NCBI RefSeq assembly: GCF_048128805.1
Contig: NC_135999.1
Location: forward strand, 25,629,659-25,693,658
Direction: 5' to 3'
DNA from: Centroberyx gerrardi
Lineage: Eukaryota > Chordata > Actinopteri > Beryciformes > Berycidae
Length of the DNA: 64,000 nt
The position numbers and the translations under genes are program-made. Shown here piece after piece: positions 24,801 through 38,125 of the stretch; the stretch's first letter is position 1, and each line of letters opens with the position of its first letter. The notes beneath the pieces are model-generated. The model saw only the letters and a program-made list of their open reading frames with translations, had not been told where the DNA came from and ran no database searches.

Positions 24801-26546
24801 GCTAGCATTGCTATATTAGCATATAATGCTAATAGGCCTAGCAGATGTAGCTAACAAGCTAGCCTTAGAGTATCACACCGGCCACATAGCAAACTTCAAA
24901 GAGTCAGTGTCAGAAATTGCAGCGTCTTACCTGCCAAGGGCTGGTGAACTAAAAAAGATTTATAAAAGAATATTTTTTACCAGCCATTATTCATATTTTG
25001 TAGAAGTGTGTCACCCTACCCATTTTTAATGCAGTATAGAATCAGTTACTGTGTGTTCAATTAAACATTGCTCACTCACTTTGCTCACTCATACATTGGA
25101 TGAAGTTTGTAATTCATCATGAAGTGCAACAGAATAGTCAGTATAATAAAGGCAAATGTTATTGGTGTACCAGCCAGTGTGGTGGGTGACTCTAATTGGT
25201 TTATCAGTCCAAGACAAATTTTACTGGCATTTTATGTTTGGCAGGAGTTACTTTTGGACCTTGAATTGAATTGAAAACCTTGGTCCTGTACTATGGTGAA
25301 TGTTTCAACACTTATGTTTATGTATAAACATTTTTTTATTGCTGATGAAGAATTATATATAATGTCCATTGTAAGACCAGGGCCCCCCTCCAACAGGATG
25401 ACATATTGGTGCTAGCGTTTGCTCTCTGATCAACAGGAGATTGCTAATGTCATAGTAATAGCTGTTGACCGCCTTATCATGACTGGAATCCATCACTCAC
25501 ACTGTGCCTATGTTTGGAAAAACTCACACCCCTCGAACAGTAAAACAACATGCTGTTACGTACGGCTCACAGAGTGTTTCCTTTCCTCATCAGGACCAGA
25601 TGGCATCGGCCATTAGCTAAGAACTTGATCTCAGCTGGAAAATGCTGGATTTCACAGTCTAAGCTGATGCCTTACAGGACTTAGCTACCTGCTATTGATG
25701 ACAATGCACTACAGATGCTTTCTAACCCATGTCTAATTGTCACATATTGAAGCTAGAAAAGATATACATCCCCTATGGTATTTCTTCTCAGTGTTATTAA
25801 TCACCTTTGGGGTCACTTTCACTGAAGCTGCATGACCCTGGCAGCCCAAACCGCCTATTTAGACATGCTGAATATACACATTATTGTGCTTAGCTGTGGA
25901 GAAAAGTGCCACTTGGTGAGTTGAAATGAGGCTAATGTGTTTTGAAGGTGCAAAAGAAAACATTAAGCATGCTTAAGAACGTTAAAGAACATTTGAGATG
26001 TTGATCAGCATAACATATGAAGCCATGGGGCCCTATAGAGACGCATGCAGCTCGGAGGCTTCTGCTGCCAGCTGAGCAAATAACACCACAGGAGGAAAGC
26101 AGAGGGTCACAGGACAGAAAGTGGAGGAGATGTGGATGGAGATAAAGGACATTTATGTTCAGTGTTTATATAGGGAGAGATGGAAGGATGGATGGGAGAC
26201 TGGGTGGGGATAATCCCTGCAGTATAGTAGTCATGTATCTGTAAATACTGCAGATTGTTTTTAGGCTATATTGAGCAAGTCATTATTCATCCTGGCATAG
26301 ATTTTGTTTATGACCTCTATGCAACTTTTGCATACAACAGGAGAATATAACAGGCATGCAAAATAGTAGTTATATATCACACAGTTTGTCAATATTCTAG
26401 ATGTTTGTTTTTTTGCTTAGATTGAAAGGTCCATTACTCATGGAGGCACAGGTTTTGTTTACGACCTGTATGTAAATCTTGCATACCAACAGCATACAAG
26501 GAAAATCAATATTTCAATGAATGAAATGTTCTCCCCTTTCTCAGCA
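21806..26546. other. Gene-poor intergenic DNA
   Basis: No gene is supported. A GT array lies at about 22062-22090. A reverse-oriented L2-type 3' tail (atttatttataaagcactttaaaac) is present at about 24543-24700. The stretch near 22100-22480 is unique and balanced in composition. The rest is moderately A+T-rich. Confidence 0.5.
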
Positions 26547-26663
26547 ACTACCATCAAGGGGCTCTTGAGTAAGGCACCAAACCCAACTGCTCCAGTGGAA
26601 AGACTGGCTGTACTGGGCAGCTGCCAGATGTGAGTGTGTATAATGTAAACATGAAGCAGGGCA
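26547..26663 (+). mobile_element. Truncated tRNA-derived SINE body
   Basis: Matches the non-tRNA part of the SINE at 16976-17280 (gctgtactgggcagctgccaga, gaagcaggg). The head is missing, and a hAT MITE begins immediately after it. Confidence 0.65.
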
Positions 26664-26671
26664 TTGCTGAA

Positions 26672-27242
26672 CAGTCCTTGGAGTAACGCGTTACAAGTAA
26701 TGTATTATTGTAATCACATCACTTTATCCTGTAATGTGAAGTCAGGCATTACTGTTCCAATTTCAGTAATCACATCACAGTTACTGACATTACTTGTATT
26801 ACATTCTTTAACCTCTTTAACCTATTTATTGGCCTATTATCTATCAAAAGATTCCCCTCATCTTATCCTGCCTTTAAGTCACGTCAGAAATATCGCAATT
26901 ACGAGTAGAGCAACATGAACGAGTCATCAAAGTGGTGAATACAACTCGGAAAGTTGGAATTTAATGCTGTAGGCTCTATGTTTATTAAAAACCTTAACAG
27001 AAAGATTTTGTGTCATTATTTAGATACTTTTGCTGGTAATGTGGCTTGGGTCGACAATATTTATTGGCCCAATGAATCCAAGTAGCACAATCATTTTAGG
27101 GCAAAAGTAACATAACGAGTAGTGTAACTAATTGCTTTTCTCAGGGAGTAAGAAGTAATTTAGTAAGTAATTCAATATGTTTAAGAAAAGTAACAAGTAA
27201 TGGGTAATTTATTACTTTTTTCCAACAATGACTCCAACACTG
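26672..27242. mobile_element. hAT-type MITE ('GGAGTAACGCGTTAC' family)
   Basis: The left end cagtccttggagtaacgcgt and right end tccaacaatgactccaacactg are inverted. Interior blocks of ttacttgtattac type are typical of a common teleost element. The target duplication ttgctgaa (26664-26671) versus ctgctgaa (27243-27250) matches at 7 of 8 bases. 571 bp, no transposase. Confidence 0.85.
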
Positions 27243-28036
27243 CTGCTGAAAAAGAGCTGGGTGTGTGCTTGGTCAACTTTCCTTGGATAAACAAAGGTGA
27301 ATATATATAAAAGTTGACCACAGCTCTGAATGTTACAGTGTTTTCTGTTGCTGCTGTCAAAATGATATAGAGCAGAGACTAGAAAAAACTGTGCGATAAT
27401 GATGGACCCTTAACACCCAATTAACACAGTTATCATGATGATTGCTTTATAAACAATAACTCCATCATATTCCCTCACTGAATATTTCTGATATAGAAAA
27501 GAAATTCATTTCATCTGAATTCATTCTGATAGGAGGAGGAGAGTATGTAAATACTGAAATGTGTGCATATGCCAGCACAAATATCATGGTAATTTGACGT
27601 GCTAAATTACCCTAAATTTAAACTCTGTAGGTGGTGAGAAGCCTATATAAACATGCCATTCTCAATCCAGCAGGGCTGCCAAGACACGGACGCTCAACGG
27701 ATTCTGCATTTATTGAAAAATCGGTGCTGGAATTGATCCAGTTGCATTCAGCAGACATGTGATGATCAAACCAGAAACTGATTCAATGACGATTCAATGA
27801 CCTGCATTACCAAGGTAGAACCAAGCCAGCATTTCATAGATGATGAGTTCAATGTCAACCCAAACAAAGACAAAATTTTCACAATATGATACTATGGCAC
27901 AGTGCAGTACATTGTCTCACCTTTCCTTTTATTTACAGTGGTTTTCAGTGCTGGTGCAGGCCGCTGTTTCACAATATGAGTCAGAGGCTGCACTCAATTT
28001 ATGGAAGTAATATTACCTTACTATCGTAGTCCTGTG

Positions 28037-28402
28037 TAGTAGAGAAGAGCAGAGGAGAGAAGAGTAGAAGAAAGTAAAATAGATTAGAGTATAGCAGGGT
28101 AAAATAGAGTAGATCAGAGCAGAGTAGGACAGAGTAGAATAGAGTTGAGAAGAGAAGAGTGGAGTAGAGTACAGTAGATATGAGTAGAATAGAATAGATT
28201 GGAATACAATACAGAAGAGCAGAGTAGAATAGAATACAGTAGAGCAGAACAGAGTAGAATAGTGGTGTAAAGCAGAATGGAGTTGAGTAGAATACTGCAG
28301 AGCAGAGTAGTGCAGAGTACAGAACAGTAGAATAGAATAGAGCAGAGCACAGAAGAATAGAGCAGTGTAGAATACAGTAGAGTAGAGTAGAGTAGAGAAC
28401 AG
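28037..28402 (+). repeat. Degenerate pentamer satellite (TAGAG/AGAAT-type)
   Basis: About 365 bp of imperfect AGTAG/AGAGT/AGAAT units on the + strand, almost free of other sequence. On the - strand it stays open and translates to Leu/Tyr/Ser-rich pseudo-proteins of 138-247 codons, which are artefacts. Confidence 0.92.
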
Positions 28403-28481
28403 TGAGATTTCCACCTCCCAGTGCTTCCCATCCCTATGTGCCAGACTGGGAGTCTGTTTACCTGATCCAGAGGAACAACTA

Positions 28482-28489
28482 CCCCCCCC

Positions 28490-28529
<40 letters not shown>
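28482..28529 (+). repeat. Poly(C)-(CA)n microsatellite
   Basis: A C11-type run followed by about 19 CA units. A GT array follows on the other side at about 28597-28630. Confidence 0.95.
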
Positions 28530-28533
<4 letters not shown>

Positions 28534-28599
28534 TCACTGTGGTGATGTAAACAGAAAAAGATTCTTCTGCAGCACAACAAAAGGTGGACGTGTGCAAGT

Positions 28600-28998
28600 G
28601 TGTGTGTGTGTGTGTGTGTGTGCATGTGTGTGTGCCTGTTTGCACTCTCAGAAGCCACAGCAACAGTGACAAAGGGTCCAGCGCTGCACCTTGTTTTTCT
28701 GCCTGTGTGCCCGCCTGCATGTCTTGTCCCTCTTCATTTAGGTGTGAGCAGCTCATTCCTCAACAAACTCCCCCTTCCCCCCTCCCCCCCTTCCCCCAAC
28801 AGCCTCCCTCCTTCCCTGTCCTCCCTTCCCTCCGCCGGGCGGCGAGGTCGGGGCGGCGAGGTCGAGGCGCTCGCCGCGGAAACAATGGCGACGCGCCTCG
28901 AGGTGACAGCGGGAGACAGGAACAGGCACAAACACAGGAACCGTCCATTCTGCCACTGAGACAGAACTGCAGAGTCCTGAGAAGCTGGAGGAGGGGAG

Positions 28999-29033
<35 letters not shown>

Positions 29034-29160
29034 CTCTCTCTTTCCTGATATGCCCTAATATGACAAAAAGGTGACACGCTCTCTGATTGTACACTGTTAT
29101 TACACAGCGTCCCTGAGGGAGAGGCTCGGAGCGCCACAGAGTCGTAGGGAATGGGACGGG
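28600..29160. other. Pyrimidine-rich and CpG-rich block
   Basis: At 28760-28840 the + strand is strongly C/T-rich. From 28828 to 28910 it is CpG-rich (gccgggcggcgaggtcggggcgg). A (CT)n array fills 29001-29041. All long open frames here are compositional. It could be a small CpG island, but no exon or promoter partner is visible. Confidence 0.45.
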
Positions 29161-29223
29161 GATATTTTAGGATACACTGATGGTCTCCTTCACCTCACAT
29201 GCCTTGGGTTGTGGTGAGAGGTG

Positions 29224-29815
29224 ATGAAGAGTTTCATTCCAAAATGAGATATTATATACACCATTTTAAAAAGTGGCACCTATTCTAACCCTTGATTGAT
29301 AGGACACAATTATCAAATTATAGTACTTTTTAAATGATAGGTGATCAAAATCCTGCTGTAGGTTGACACAATTATAACAATTCTACAGACTGGATTCTCT
29401 CAATTCTAGAGAGTGCAAATCATGAACTTCAGGTAATGATTTTTTTCCAAGTGTTTTTTAACAGGTTTTACTGTCAAAGGTCTTTACAAGTAACAAGGGA
29501 CACAAAAACAGAGAAAAACAAGGACATAAAAAACAAAAGATATGTAAGTACAACAGTAAACTCTAGTGTGTGTGTGTGTGTGTGCGTGCGTGCGTACGTG
29601 CGTGCATATGCATGTGAGAGCATGCATGTGGGTGTGTGTGGGTGGATATGGAAATACCAGGCAAACTGCAGCTGAGGGTGTAAGTAGTTTAAGTAGGTGT
29701 ATTCTGTGCCAAATAAATGGGCTACTGAGATCATGTCTGATTTCCTGACAATATAATAATGATATTATTATATATAATATATCAAGTTTAGGAAATCAAC
29801 TCTTCAATTGTTCTT
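29224..29815. mobile_element. Fold-back MITE ('AAGAGTTTCATTCCAAAATGAGATAT' family)
   Basis: gatgaagagtttcattccaa at about 29222 is a family also present at 44093-44590 (gaagagttttgttccaaaat) and in inverted form (cagaataaaactcttcaatt). A GT/GC-rich array at about 29564-29645 interrupts this copy. Edges are approximate. Confidence 0.5.
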
Positions 29816-31184
29816 GACCTGGACAAGGGGAAACTGAACCCTGATAAGTGAACAAAGAAGCCGTGTAGCAGCTGATATTGTTAGTGAACTTCCACATAAT
29901 ATAATAACACCACCTTATTGCATTAACCGGCAATTATGACCTCATAAGACATTGACATTCCTTATTAATGATAACTAATGATGTATTAATAATATTTTGA
30001 ATGATGATGTGATAACTCGAAAGAATAAGAATAATGTATATGCTTTAGTTATCTCATTATTGCGTAATGTAATGTAATTATGTGATTACATTATCCAGAA
30101 ACATTACAATTAACAGGTTTTATTATATTTTTAACCCATTTAGAGACACATTCTTACATTTTGACAAGTTATTACATTATCCAGCTATCAGTTGCTATAC
30201 AAGCCATCTGTGTTTTTGTTGAGCAATGAATAGTAGGCAACATTTCTTTCTAAAGTGGATATACTGTATAGTGTTTTAGAATGAAAGCTTTTTACAGCTA
30301 GGAAGCTTGTTGTCCAACCCAGCCACATATGAATCCAGCACAAAAGTTACAGTCGTCGTAATTTGTTCACATAATTGATAAATCAGTTCAAATGAAACCG
30401 GATTATTGATTTGAAGATGATAAATGACAGCTGTGTGTTTTTGCTATTATTCGTACAATTTGGCCATATGAAAATACATCACTTCAAATGAGCTATAGCC
30501 AATCTTAGCCTAATTCATCGCATGCACAGCTTTCAGAAGAGGGTTTAAAGACATACATTAATCACTGCTGTATAGTCTCTGTATTACCTTGATATGCTTA
30601 TTCCCCAAGGGCAAAGTTATTCAGGGGGGATGATGTTGAAAAATGAATTTGTACCGAGCCCATTTGTCTACAACTTGAGCCATTCTCTCAGCATAGTGGG
30701 AACAGGAATAAAAAGTGTCTGTGAGATATTGGTGTGATTGCTCTCCCAAAATTGATGAGGTATTCATTTACACATAAAGCATTCTAATTTCCCGTCTGAT
30801 CCTTCAGAATTCAGCAGCACTACCTCATTAACTGTGAGGTTTGAGAAAGGCGACATGCTTTTAAGGGATTCTTTTTTGGCGGAGACTTCTATTTCTCCTG
30901 TGGGTGTCAGGTGATTGACGGTAAGCAGAGAATAACGTAATGTGCAGCACTGATATAAAAACACAAAACCTCAGGCACAACAAAATAATAAGACAGAAAC
31001 CAAATTAGGGCTTCATGTTTATTTTGATGGATTATCGAGCTCGGGCAGTTTTCAAGTCTTTCAAGTCAATCAAGCCTCATGTCTCCAACTATGCTGACTG
31101 TGTGCAGACACCAGCAGGAATAATGTAGATGAGAGGGACACAAACGTTAAAAAAAAACACTGGTTTTATCCTTTAACATTGCCT
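29816..31184. other. A+T-rich intergenic DNA, no gene seen
   Basis: Mainly A+T-rich unique sequence with many aatgtaat-type motifs at 29880-30180. No supported coding or RNA feature. Confidence 0.5.
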
Positions 31185-31262
31185 GGGTTAGTGGCTCAGT
31201 GGTTAAAGCAGTTACAGGTTCAATTCCTGCTGGGACCACCCATGCTAAAAACAAATGCATGT
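31185..31262 (+). mobile_element. tRNA-like SINE head fragment
   Basis: gttagtggctcagtggttaaagc resembles a tRNA A-box region and acaggttcaattcctgctgg a B-box region. The sequence does not close a full cloverleaf and continues into SINE-like text (atgcatgttgtcatggtg), so it is called a retroposon fragment rather than a tRNA gene. Confidence 0.55.
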
Positions 31263-31635
31263 TGTCATGGTGCTGCACCAAACAGTATACGTTATGTGCG
31301 TTCTCACTGTAATTCCATACCTATTCTACATCTAGAATAGCTCACAGTGTAATCCTACTGTATATAGCATCACATATACTGCAGTATACACAATGGGCCC
31401 GTTGATAACGATACGATTGAGCTATAAACCTGCCAGCCATTGATCTACGCCAAAACACTGACTTCCTGTCTTACTCATTGTGCTGCATTCAAGGTATGCA
31501 GTGAAGCCTCCTCCAGGGACGGCACTACAATAACTGAACAGATTACATCGCTCAGCACCCGCAGCTAGGGCACCTTACCAGTCCCCCCCCACCCCAACCT
31601 CGACCCCTCCACCCCCTGCTGACTCCCTCCTACAG

Positions 31636-31729
31636 CGACGTGGCATTGTTGAATATTGATGGGATTGACCTTGAGGAAATCCCCCACAGCTCTGAAGCGG
31701 AGCCTGACGGTCTGAACAGCGGGGCCAAG
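31636..31729 (+). other. Possible orphan exon (unconfirmed)
   Basis: A pyrimidine-rich acceptor ending cctcctacag precedes 94 bases with one open frame (31 codons, containing NIDGIDLEEIP), and a donor AAG|gtaaac follows. The other two frames stop early. I do not recognise the peptide and no partner exons were found. Chance remains quite possible, since 31 codons without a stop are expected about one time in five. Confidence 0.2.
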
Positions 31730-34700
31730 GTAAACACCGCTAATCAGCCAATCAATCGCCCCCCTTGTGCCATGCATTGGACACCTGTCTGATGAGGAAC
31801 CAGGCTGCTCGCGCCAATCAGCGAACCTGGATTGGAAAATGCCACTGGGAACGGCGGGGACATAATGTTGGGAGCGGGGCGGTCTTCCTCCCTCCATCCT
31901 GCATGGGTCCGCTGCGCTCACTCGTCTTTTCAGCGGGAGAACCCCCCGCTGGGAGAGGCCTCGCTCCAAAGGCATTCAGCTGTATAGCGAGGCTTTTCTC
32001 TCTGGGTCGGCTGTGAGAACAGGTTGTGCAGGCTGGCCTCGCTGTGCCGCTGTTGTTTTCGAGGGAGGGAAAGTGCACCACAAAGGTTCAATCTGATGAG
32101 GGAAAGTACCGCTAACTCTTCAGATGGATGGAGGGCTAATTTTGAACGGTGTACGTATTAACCTCTGAACTTTCCTGGGCTCCCTGTGAGGGCGTTAGTG
32201 CAGCGTGTTGCATACAAGCTGTCATTGGTGCATGTTGTAAATCCTAAATCATATAGATTTAGAACAGTTAATTAACCTTATATGGACAAATGGGCAATGT
32301 CATCTATGAACACTTAAGTCCAAATAGGGAAGACTGGCCTCTGTGTATACATTTCCCCTTTTCCTCAAATAAAAGCATTTTTAATGTCCTTTTCAGTACC
32401 CAGACACTAAAATAGAACATTTTTTACTCTTCTAGGTTCCCTAGTGAAAGAATGCTGTACTGAAAAAAAAAGGAAAGGAAATCTTGGTACCAGTTCAAAG
32501 GAAGGAATATTTGGACTCCTCCAATCAAATCGGGAGACATTTCAACCCAGGACACAATGGTTGTTGTGATGCGGATTATCCATTGTCCATTGTCAGATTC
32601 CCTCAGCCTCACCCTGTGTTACCCCAAAGCACATCCCCTCTACTATTACTGGAAAAAACACAGGGCGAACCAGTGAATCCCTAACTCTTTTTGTTTTCAA
32701 ACACGTCCCGCTAGCGAGCGCTTTGTCTGGACTTGGCCCGCGTTGCCAGGCTGGTGGGACTCGACGCTTCGCAAAAACAATTGATGAAACAGAAGATGGC
32801 GTGAAGCATGTCCAAGAACATGCCTTCCCAAACTGCCGGGGCCTTACAGAACAACACCTCTCCCTCCACTCCTCCCTTTCTTCCTTCCTTTCCCTCCAAA
32901 AAAAGAAAAAAATCCTTTCTTTCTCGCTTTTCTTTAGCTCTGCTGACTGGTTGGTGCACTGGCTGGTTCAGCACCGAAACACACAATGACACCCACTTCA
33001 GTAGCTGCTCCAAGAATCTGGGGAGACATTGGTGGCCATTTTTTCTTTTGCTAGAATTGAAACCACGGCCTTTCAGCTGTTCTTTGCAGAGAAGCTCTAG
33101 GGTTTAGCATAAATGATGAGAGTAGCTCAGTTTACGATATTTGATGGAAGATGTCTGATCCAATTGTTTGCTTGTGCACCAAATCTTTTCACGTTTTTTA
33201 ATTATTCAGATTTACACACAGTATGCCCAAAGTTTCAGCCAACTTGTGAGTTATCTTTCTAATCAAATTTCAATTTCAATGATTTTTTAGGTGCCAGGGA
33301 TATTTTATTATTCAAAATATATGTTTGTTTTTTTATTCTACAAATCCTAGTGATATTTTGCTGCCAAACACTTGCCGGTATCTCAGAAGTTCAGTAGTTT
33401 TTGTTGATGCTACCAAGTAAATTAAGGCCTGTATTTTCATTTTTAAAGTATTTTCCGTCTAAAATAATAAAAGAAAACACCTACAATGAATTTTACATGG
33501 TCCAAATTGTGCAAATTGAGTCTGAGCAAATCGCCTGGTGGTGAGTACCGCAGACAAATTTAAAGGACTGCTGGAAAAAAAAAAAAACCTGGATAAAGAA
33601 CCGGATCTATTTGTAGTGTTAGCGGTGATCAGTTGAATTTCCTGTCTTTTGTGGCTTTTGACCAATGCTTAACTGTTTTCACTTAAAAAATAGGATTTAC
33701 CATTAATAAAATATACGGTTTCTAATCAGACATAGGTTTGTCTGAACCCCATATGTTTCAGATTTCCTTGGAGACACAGAGGATCACAGATATAAAGGGG
33801 ATCAGTGGATGTTGAGGGGGCAAATAAAGAAAAATATGCTACACTGCAGAACAAGATCCACCTCATGACAAAAAAAACATACTTCAATGCAGTGATGGTA
33901 GAAGCACTGCCCTCTAAGCTCTACCCTTATTGAACAGCACACCAGTAAAAGGCCCTACATTCAAAATTCTGTTAAGCTTCAATGAAATGTTTTTAAATAT
34001 CAAAAAGTACATGTTCAATATGATATACTCATGTTTCAGTACTACAGTAGGAAGAGCTAAATCTGCAGTAAGTAAACTTCATGGGCTCAGCTGATTCAAT
34101 CCATTCACGCTCACTCTGATTTCTTCTTAATCTTGGCTTTGCATCATTTTTATAAGCTAAATGTGTCTTTATGATAAATGTTTAGAGGATTAGAGGTGTA
34201 GAGATAAAGAAGGGGACAAAAAGGTTATATGCCTTCAGATTTAGTGGAATTCATATAGAAATTTCTCAAGCATGAAAACATTCAAAGTACAGTATACTTG
34301 AGTAACAGTATCTAAGAATGGGTTCTGCATACAATATTAAGTTTGTATGCAGACATTAAGGGAGATGTAGTGTCGATTTTAAGGAGATGCATCATTTTGA
34401 ACACGTGTATCTAGTTTGGGACAATGCATATTCCTGTTGATATTCGTTGTTATCGGGTGAAAACCTCCTATCTCCAAAATGTCAACTTTTCAGGAACTAG
34501 GAAAACTGAAAACCAAAGGCTTGTAGAATTTTCTCAACCTATAGAAGAGCGTGTAATCCTTCAAGTGAAAACGTGAAAATCACCAAAATTGGAGGCACCT
34601 GGCAGCGGCACTGTGTTAATAACAACACATACACACCATGTGTTGTTATTGACCTGGGTTATGTTAAAAAAAAACATAAAATTCTTGTTCCAAACTAGAC

Positions 34701-35860
34701 ACACACACGTGGTCAAAACGGCACACCCTTTTTAGAAAGTGTGGATAGTCATGAGGAAGGAATTGCAAACGGCAACAATCAAACCCCTCTGCGCCGCGGC
34801 TGTGAGTCAACCTGCAGAGCTCAGCATGTATCATAACTCCATGGTTCAGTGAAGTGATTGGAACATACAGTAAAATGATTACGACTCGTGTTCGTTTCCC
34901 CGTCTCATTACGTCTCACTGGTTCCCTCCATCTTGCCCTCCCATCCACCTGCACATTCTAACGAGGTGATCGCAGAACTCGAATACCAGACTGTGATCCC
35001 GCTGCATGCCTGCCCCATGCGTACACTTTCCTCCCTTTGTTAGCCCACGGCCTCACACACACACACACACACACACACACGGAGGCCCGGGCTGTTTCCT
35101 GCCGGCCAACGCGGCGAGGCGTGTTTCTAATTATAAACCTGAGGCAGGGCTAAGGCGCACTCTCAGCAGGCCACCACGGCCACCAGGATTTATGGTACCA
35201 AGGTCCGTGCTCTCACCCCCCAAAACCCCCCAGAGACGCAGAGCTGTTCACTTTCTATGGCTGTAAATCAGAAGAGTATGGCCGGTAGCTGCCAGTCCAT
35301 GTAAACTGATAGCGCTGTATTCTGCAGGAGATGGGAAATGGTCTCTTAGATGCACTTGTCACTTTGACTCCAGTGTTTCAGTTGGTCTATCTAATAGAAG
35401 TAACTAACTTTATCTTCGGTTACCACTGGTCATAATGTATTGTCTGGCCGCCTAAACGCCCAAAACGCCTGTCCATGTCAGAGTCCTGCATGCAGTGAGA
35501 GTCAGACTGCAATAATGTGTGAAAGTGTTTCTCAATCAGCAGGTGCAGAGTCCACAAAGGTCCTTCAGCAGCTTCATAATGTGTTAGATCCATGCAGATT
35601 AGCTGTTAATGTCTGCTGTGAGGTGCTAATGTGATCCGCTGTGAATACATTCAAAATAACCTGGAAGTGGATTTTGGTTTTAGTTGTAAATGAGGTGGCA
35701 CTTAGAGTTAATTTAACACTTTTAGATAGTTTGGACCAGAGCCAGATCAGCTTTATGAGTGAACAAACAATTTTCCAATCAACACTTGTCAATGTCAAAT
35801 AGCTGTCACTGAAAAATCAACACTTATTAACACTGGAAGATTTGCTGTGTATGTAATTTT

Positions 35861-36025
35861 CAGCACATCCCTGTCTAGTTTGGGACTATGCACATTTGTC
35901 ATACTTAAAAACAACATTTATTAATATCAACACATGTGACCCAAAAGTTGTTATTGTTACATATTGTGTTGACATGTAACGTCACATAAATAGGTGTTGA
36001 GCCAAACTAAACAGGGATGTGCTGT
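35861..36025. mobile_element. Short MITE with 'CAGCACATCCCTGT' inverted ends
   Basis: The left end cagcacatccctgtctagtttggg and right end gccaaactaaacagggatgtgctg are inverted copies about 165 bp apart. Confidence 0.75.
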
Positions 36026-37954
36026 GCCTTTTTAAAAGCGCACGTTACCATGCAGCACACATATAAGACTCTGTATAGTCAGGTCTGTTGATACTGGTTG
36101 CCATAATGCAGTTGTGGCAGTTGTAGGTTGCTGTTTGCTACTTATATGTGATCATTGTACAGATGTTATGCTCAATGAGGAAATGAGCCTTTGACAAGCC
36201 AGGCATGCCAAGGACTAAAGTACAATTGTGCTGTTGGTGAAGGGCACAATTCCAAAAACAGAAAATTGTCAATGAACCAAACAAAATCACAAAAGCATCA
36301 ATGACCCACCATTGCTGTTGCTGCCCACAAACAAGCCTTTGGACTATCTCACTGATCTAAAATTTGAGCAAAGCCAAAATGAATCCAGCAGTGGATTATT
36401 TTAGCTCTGTCCTTTTTTATCATCGAAAACAAGGGGAAATCCTTCGCAGACAGGAAGGTTTCCCTTTTGTGTAATAAAGACACAAAATATTGTGCCAAAA
36501 ACAATCGGGGATGCAGTAAACAATGTAAGGGAACAAACTATCCGCATGACAAATCTGTGATTACCAGGATCTGGCATAGCTGGACAGTTGATCACAACGG
36601 CGTCATGCAAACCCCAGGGAGCAATGGACTTAGTTTAGCAGTTAGGGAGTGATAAAAACCTGTTGGTATCCAGGTTGCTCTATTATAAACTAATCCTCCG
36701 GGAAACAGAAGCAGGCAGGCATACTTGAGAGTATTACACACACCAGCTCTTAAAACCTGCACACGCTTTCCTATATATTGTTAATGACTGATGATTCAGA
36801 GCAAAGCAGCCCAAGCCCTCATAAACACAGGAAATTGCATTGAATACAAAAGAAACATCACTTCGGCAGCGATGGAGTCGAGGTCAATGCAATATTGTTG
36901 ATCATAGGAAGCTCGTCCCGGCTATTAACAATGACAAAAACAAACAGAGGTGGGTCGTGTTGGAGCAGGACAGCAACAGGCAGAAGTGGGGTTTTCCTCC
37001 GGCGCGGGGAGGCTCTCCAGGGCCCTTCAAGACATGAAAGAGGCCCTCGGAGCTGCCAGGAGTCCTTTCAATACGTGGAGGTTTTGCAGAAGAAAAACCC
37101 CGATCCAGGAGCTTTGTTCCTTTGTTCGTGTTCTCAAGTGTTCTTCTGGGAGCCCATAGGTGCACTGAGGGTGTTTTTTTTATCTAGGGTGTGACTGTAA
37201 CCATACAATAACTTAGTCCTTAGTCCTTATCTGCATAACATACATAAGATACATAACATACAACACAGGACAGTGGCATGTAAACCATGCAGTTCCTCAG
37301 TATTGTCAGTTGTCACATGTTTATGCCTTTGCATCCGTGGCATCATGCAGAAGAGGAGACCTGGGAATGAAAACAAACAATATGATGATGTAACACAGTA
37401 GCTAGTGATGGTTAAAGTTGGGAAAGAAGGGTTAAAGTTGGGAAAACAGGTGCAAATCCACATCAGAGTCACTTTCTTTCTGAGTTTGCAGGTACATTTA
37501 GACATCCTACAGATTTTTTACAGCACTTAATACTTGTATAAGTCGAGAGAACAAGACAACAGTGGCTGGTTGAAAAATAACAACAGTGCAGCCCATTAAT
37601 GGACCACTAGCCACCGGTTCTTCCGGTCCACTTTCATTACGGACCACCATGCATGGCTGCAAAACGAAATTGGATTTGATTTACATTTTGCAGTGTATTG
37701 AACAGAATACATTATTGGTTTATTTCGTTTAGAAATTGATTGAAAGACAACTAACTGTGTCTGATGAATGTGTTTAGTGAAGGTAATAAGCACAACACAT
37801 TTGATGACATTACATGGAGTGTACTGACACCTAGTGGTCAAAAGAACATACTACAGTACACAGTTGTGTAATACAAAGGCTAAAATGAACCTCCATGCAA
37901 GTCACTAGCCTATATTCTAACACAAAACTTCAGCGTGTATCAATCAGAGAATTC

Positions 37955-38125
37955 AGGGGTCTATGGAGGTCCAAAGGTCTGCAGGTTTTCATTCCAACCA
38001 AACACTACAGCAGCTTTTTCCACAGATCAGTCCCTCCTCTGGTTGAAGTTCTGTTCAACCAGAGGAGCTCATTGGTGAAATGAGCTTCTGTAGTGTTTGG
38101 TTCTTGGACCTCCATCCCTGAACTA
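37955..38125. mobile_element. Fold-back repeat ('GCAGGTTTTCATTCCAACCAAACACTACAGCAG' family)
   Basis: The left arm (ttcaggggtctatggaggtc ... aaacactacagcag) and right arm (ctgtagtgtttggttcttgg ... tccatccctgaa) are inverted. A shorter relative occurs at 46845-46970. Confidence 0.7.

Noticed and set aside
28013..28756. 247-codon and 138-codon - strand open frames
   Set aside because: They translate a degenerate pentamer satellite plus CA repeats; Leu/Tyr/Ser and Cys/Val runs are compositional.
31565..31975. 136-codon - strand open frame
   Set aside because: Lies in G+C-rich DNA where stops are rare; no recognised motif. The better exon-like signal here is on the + strand.
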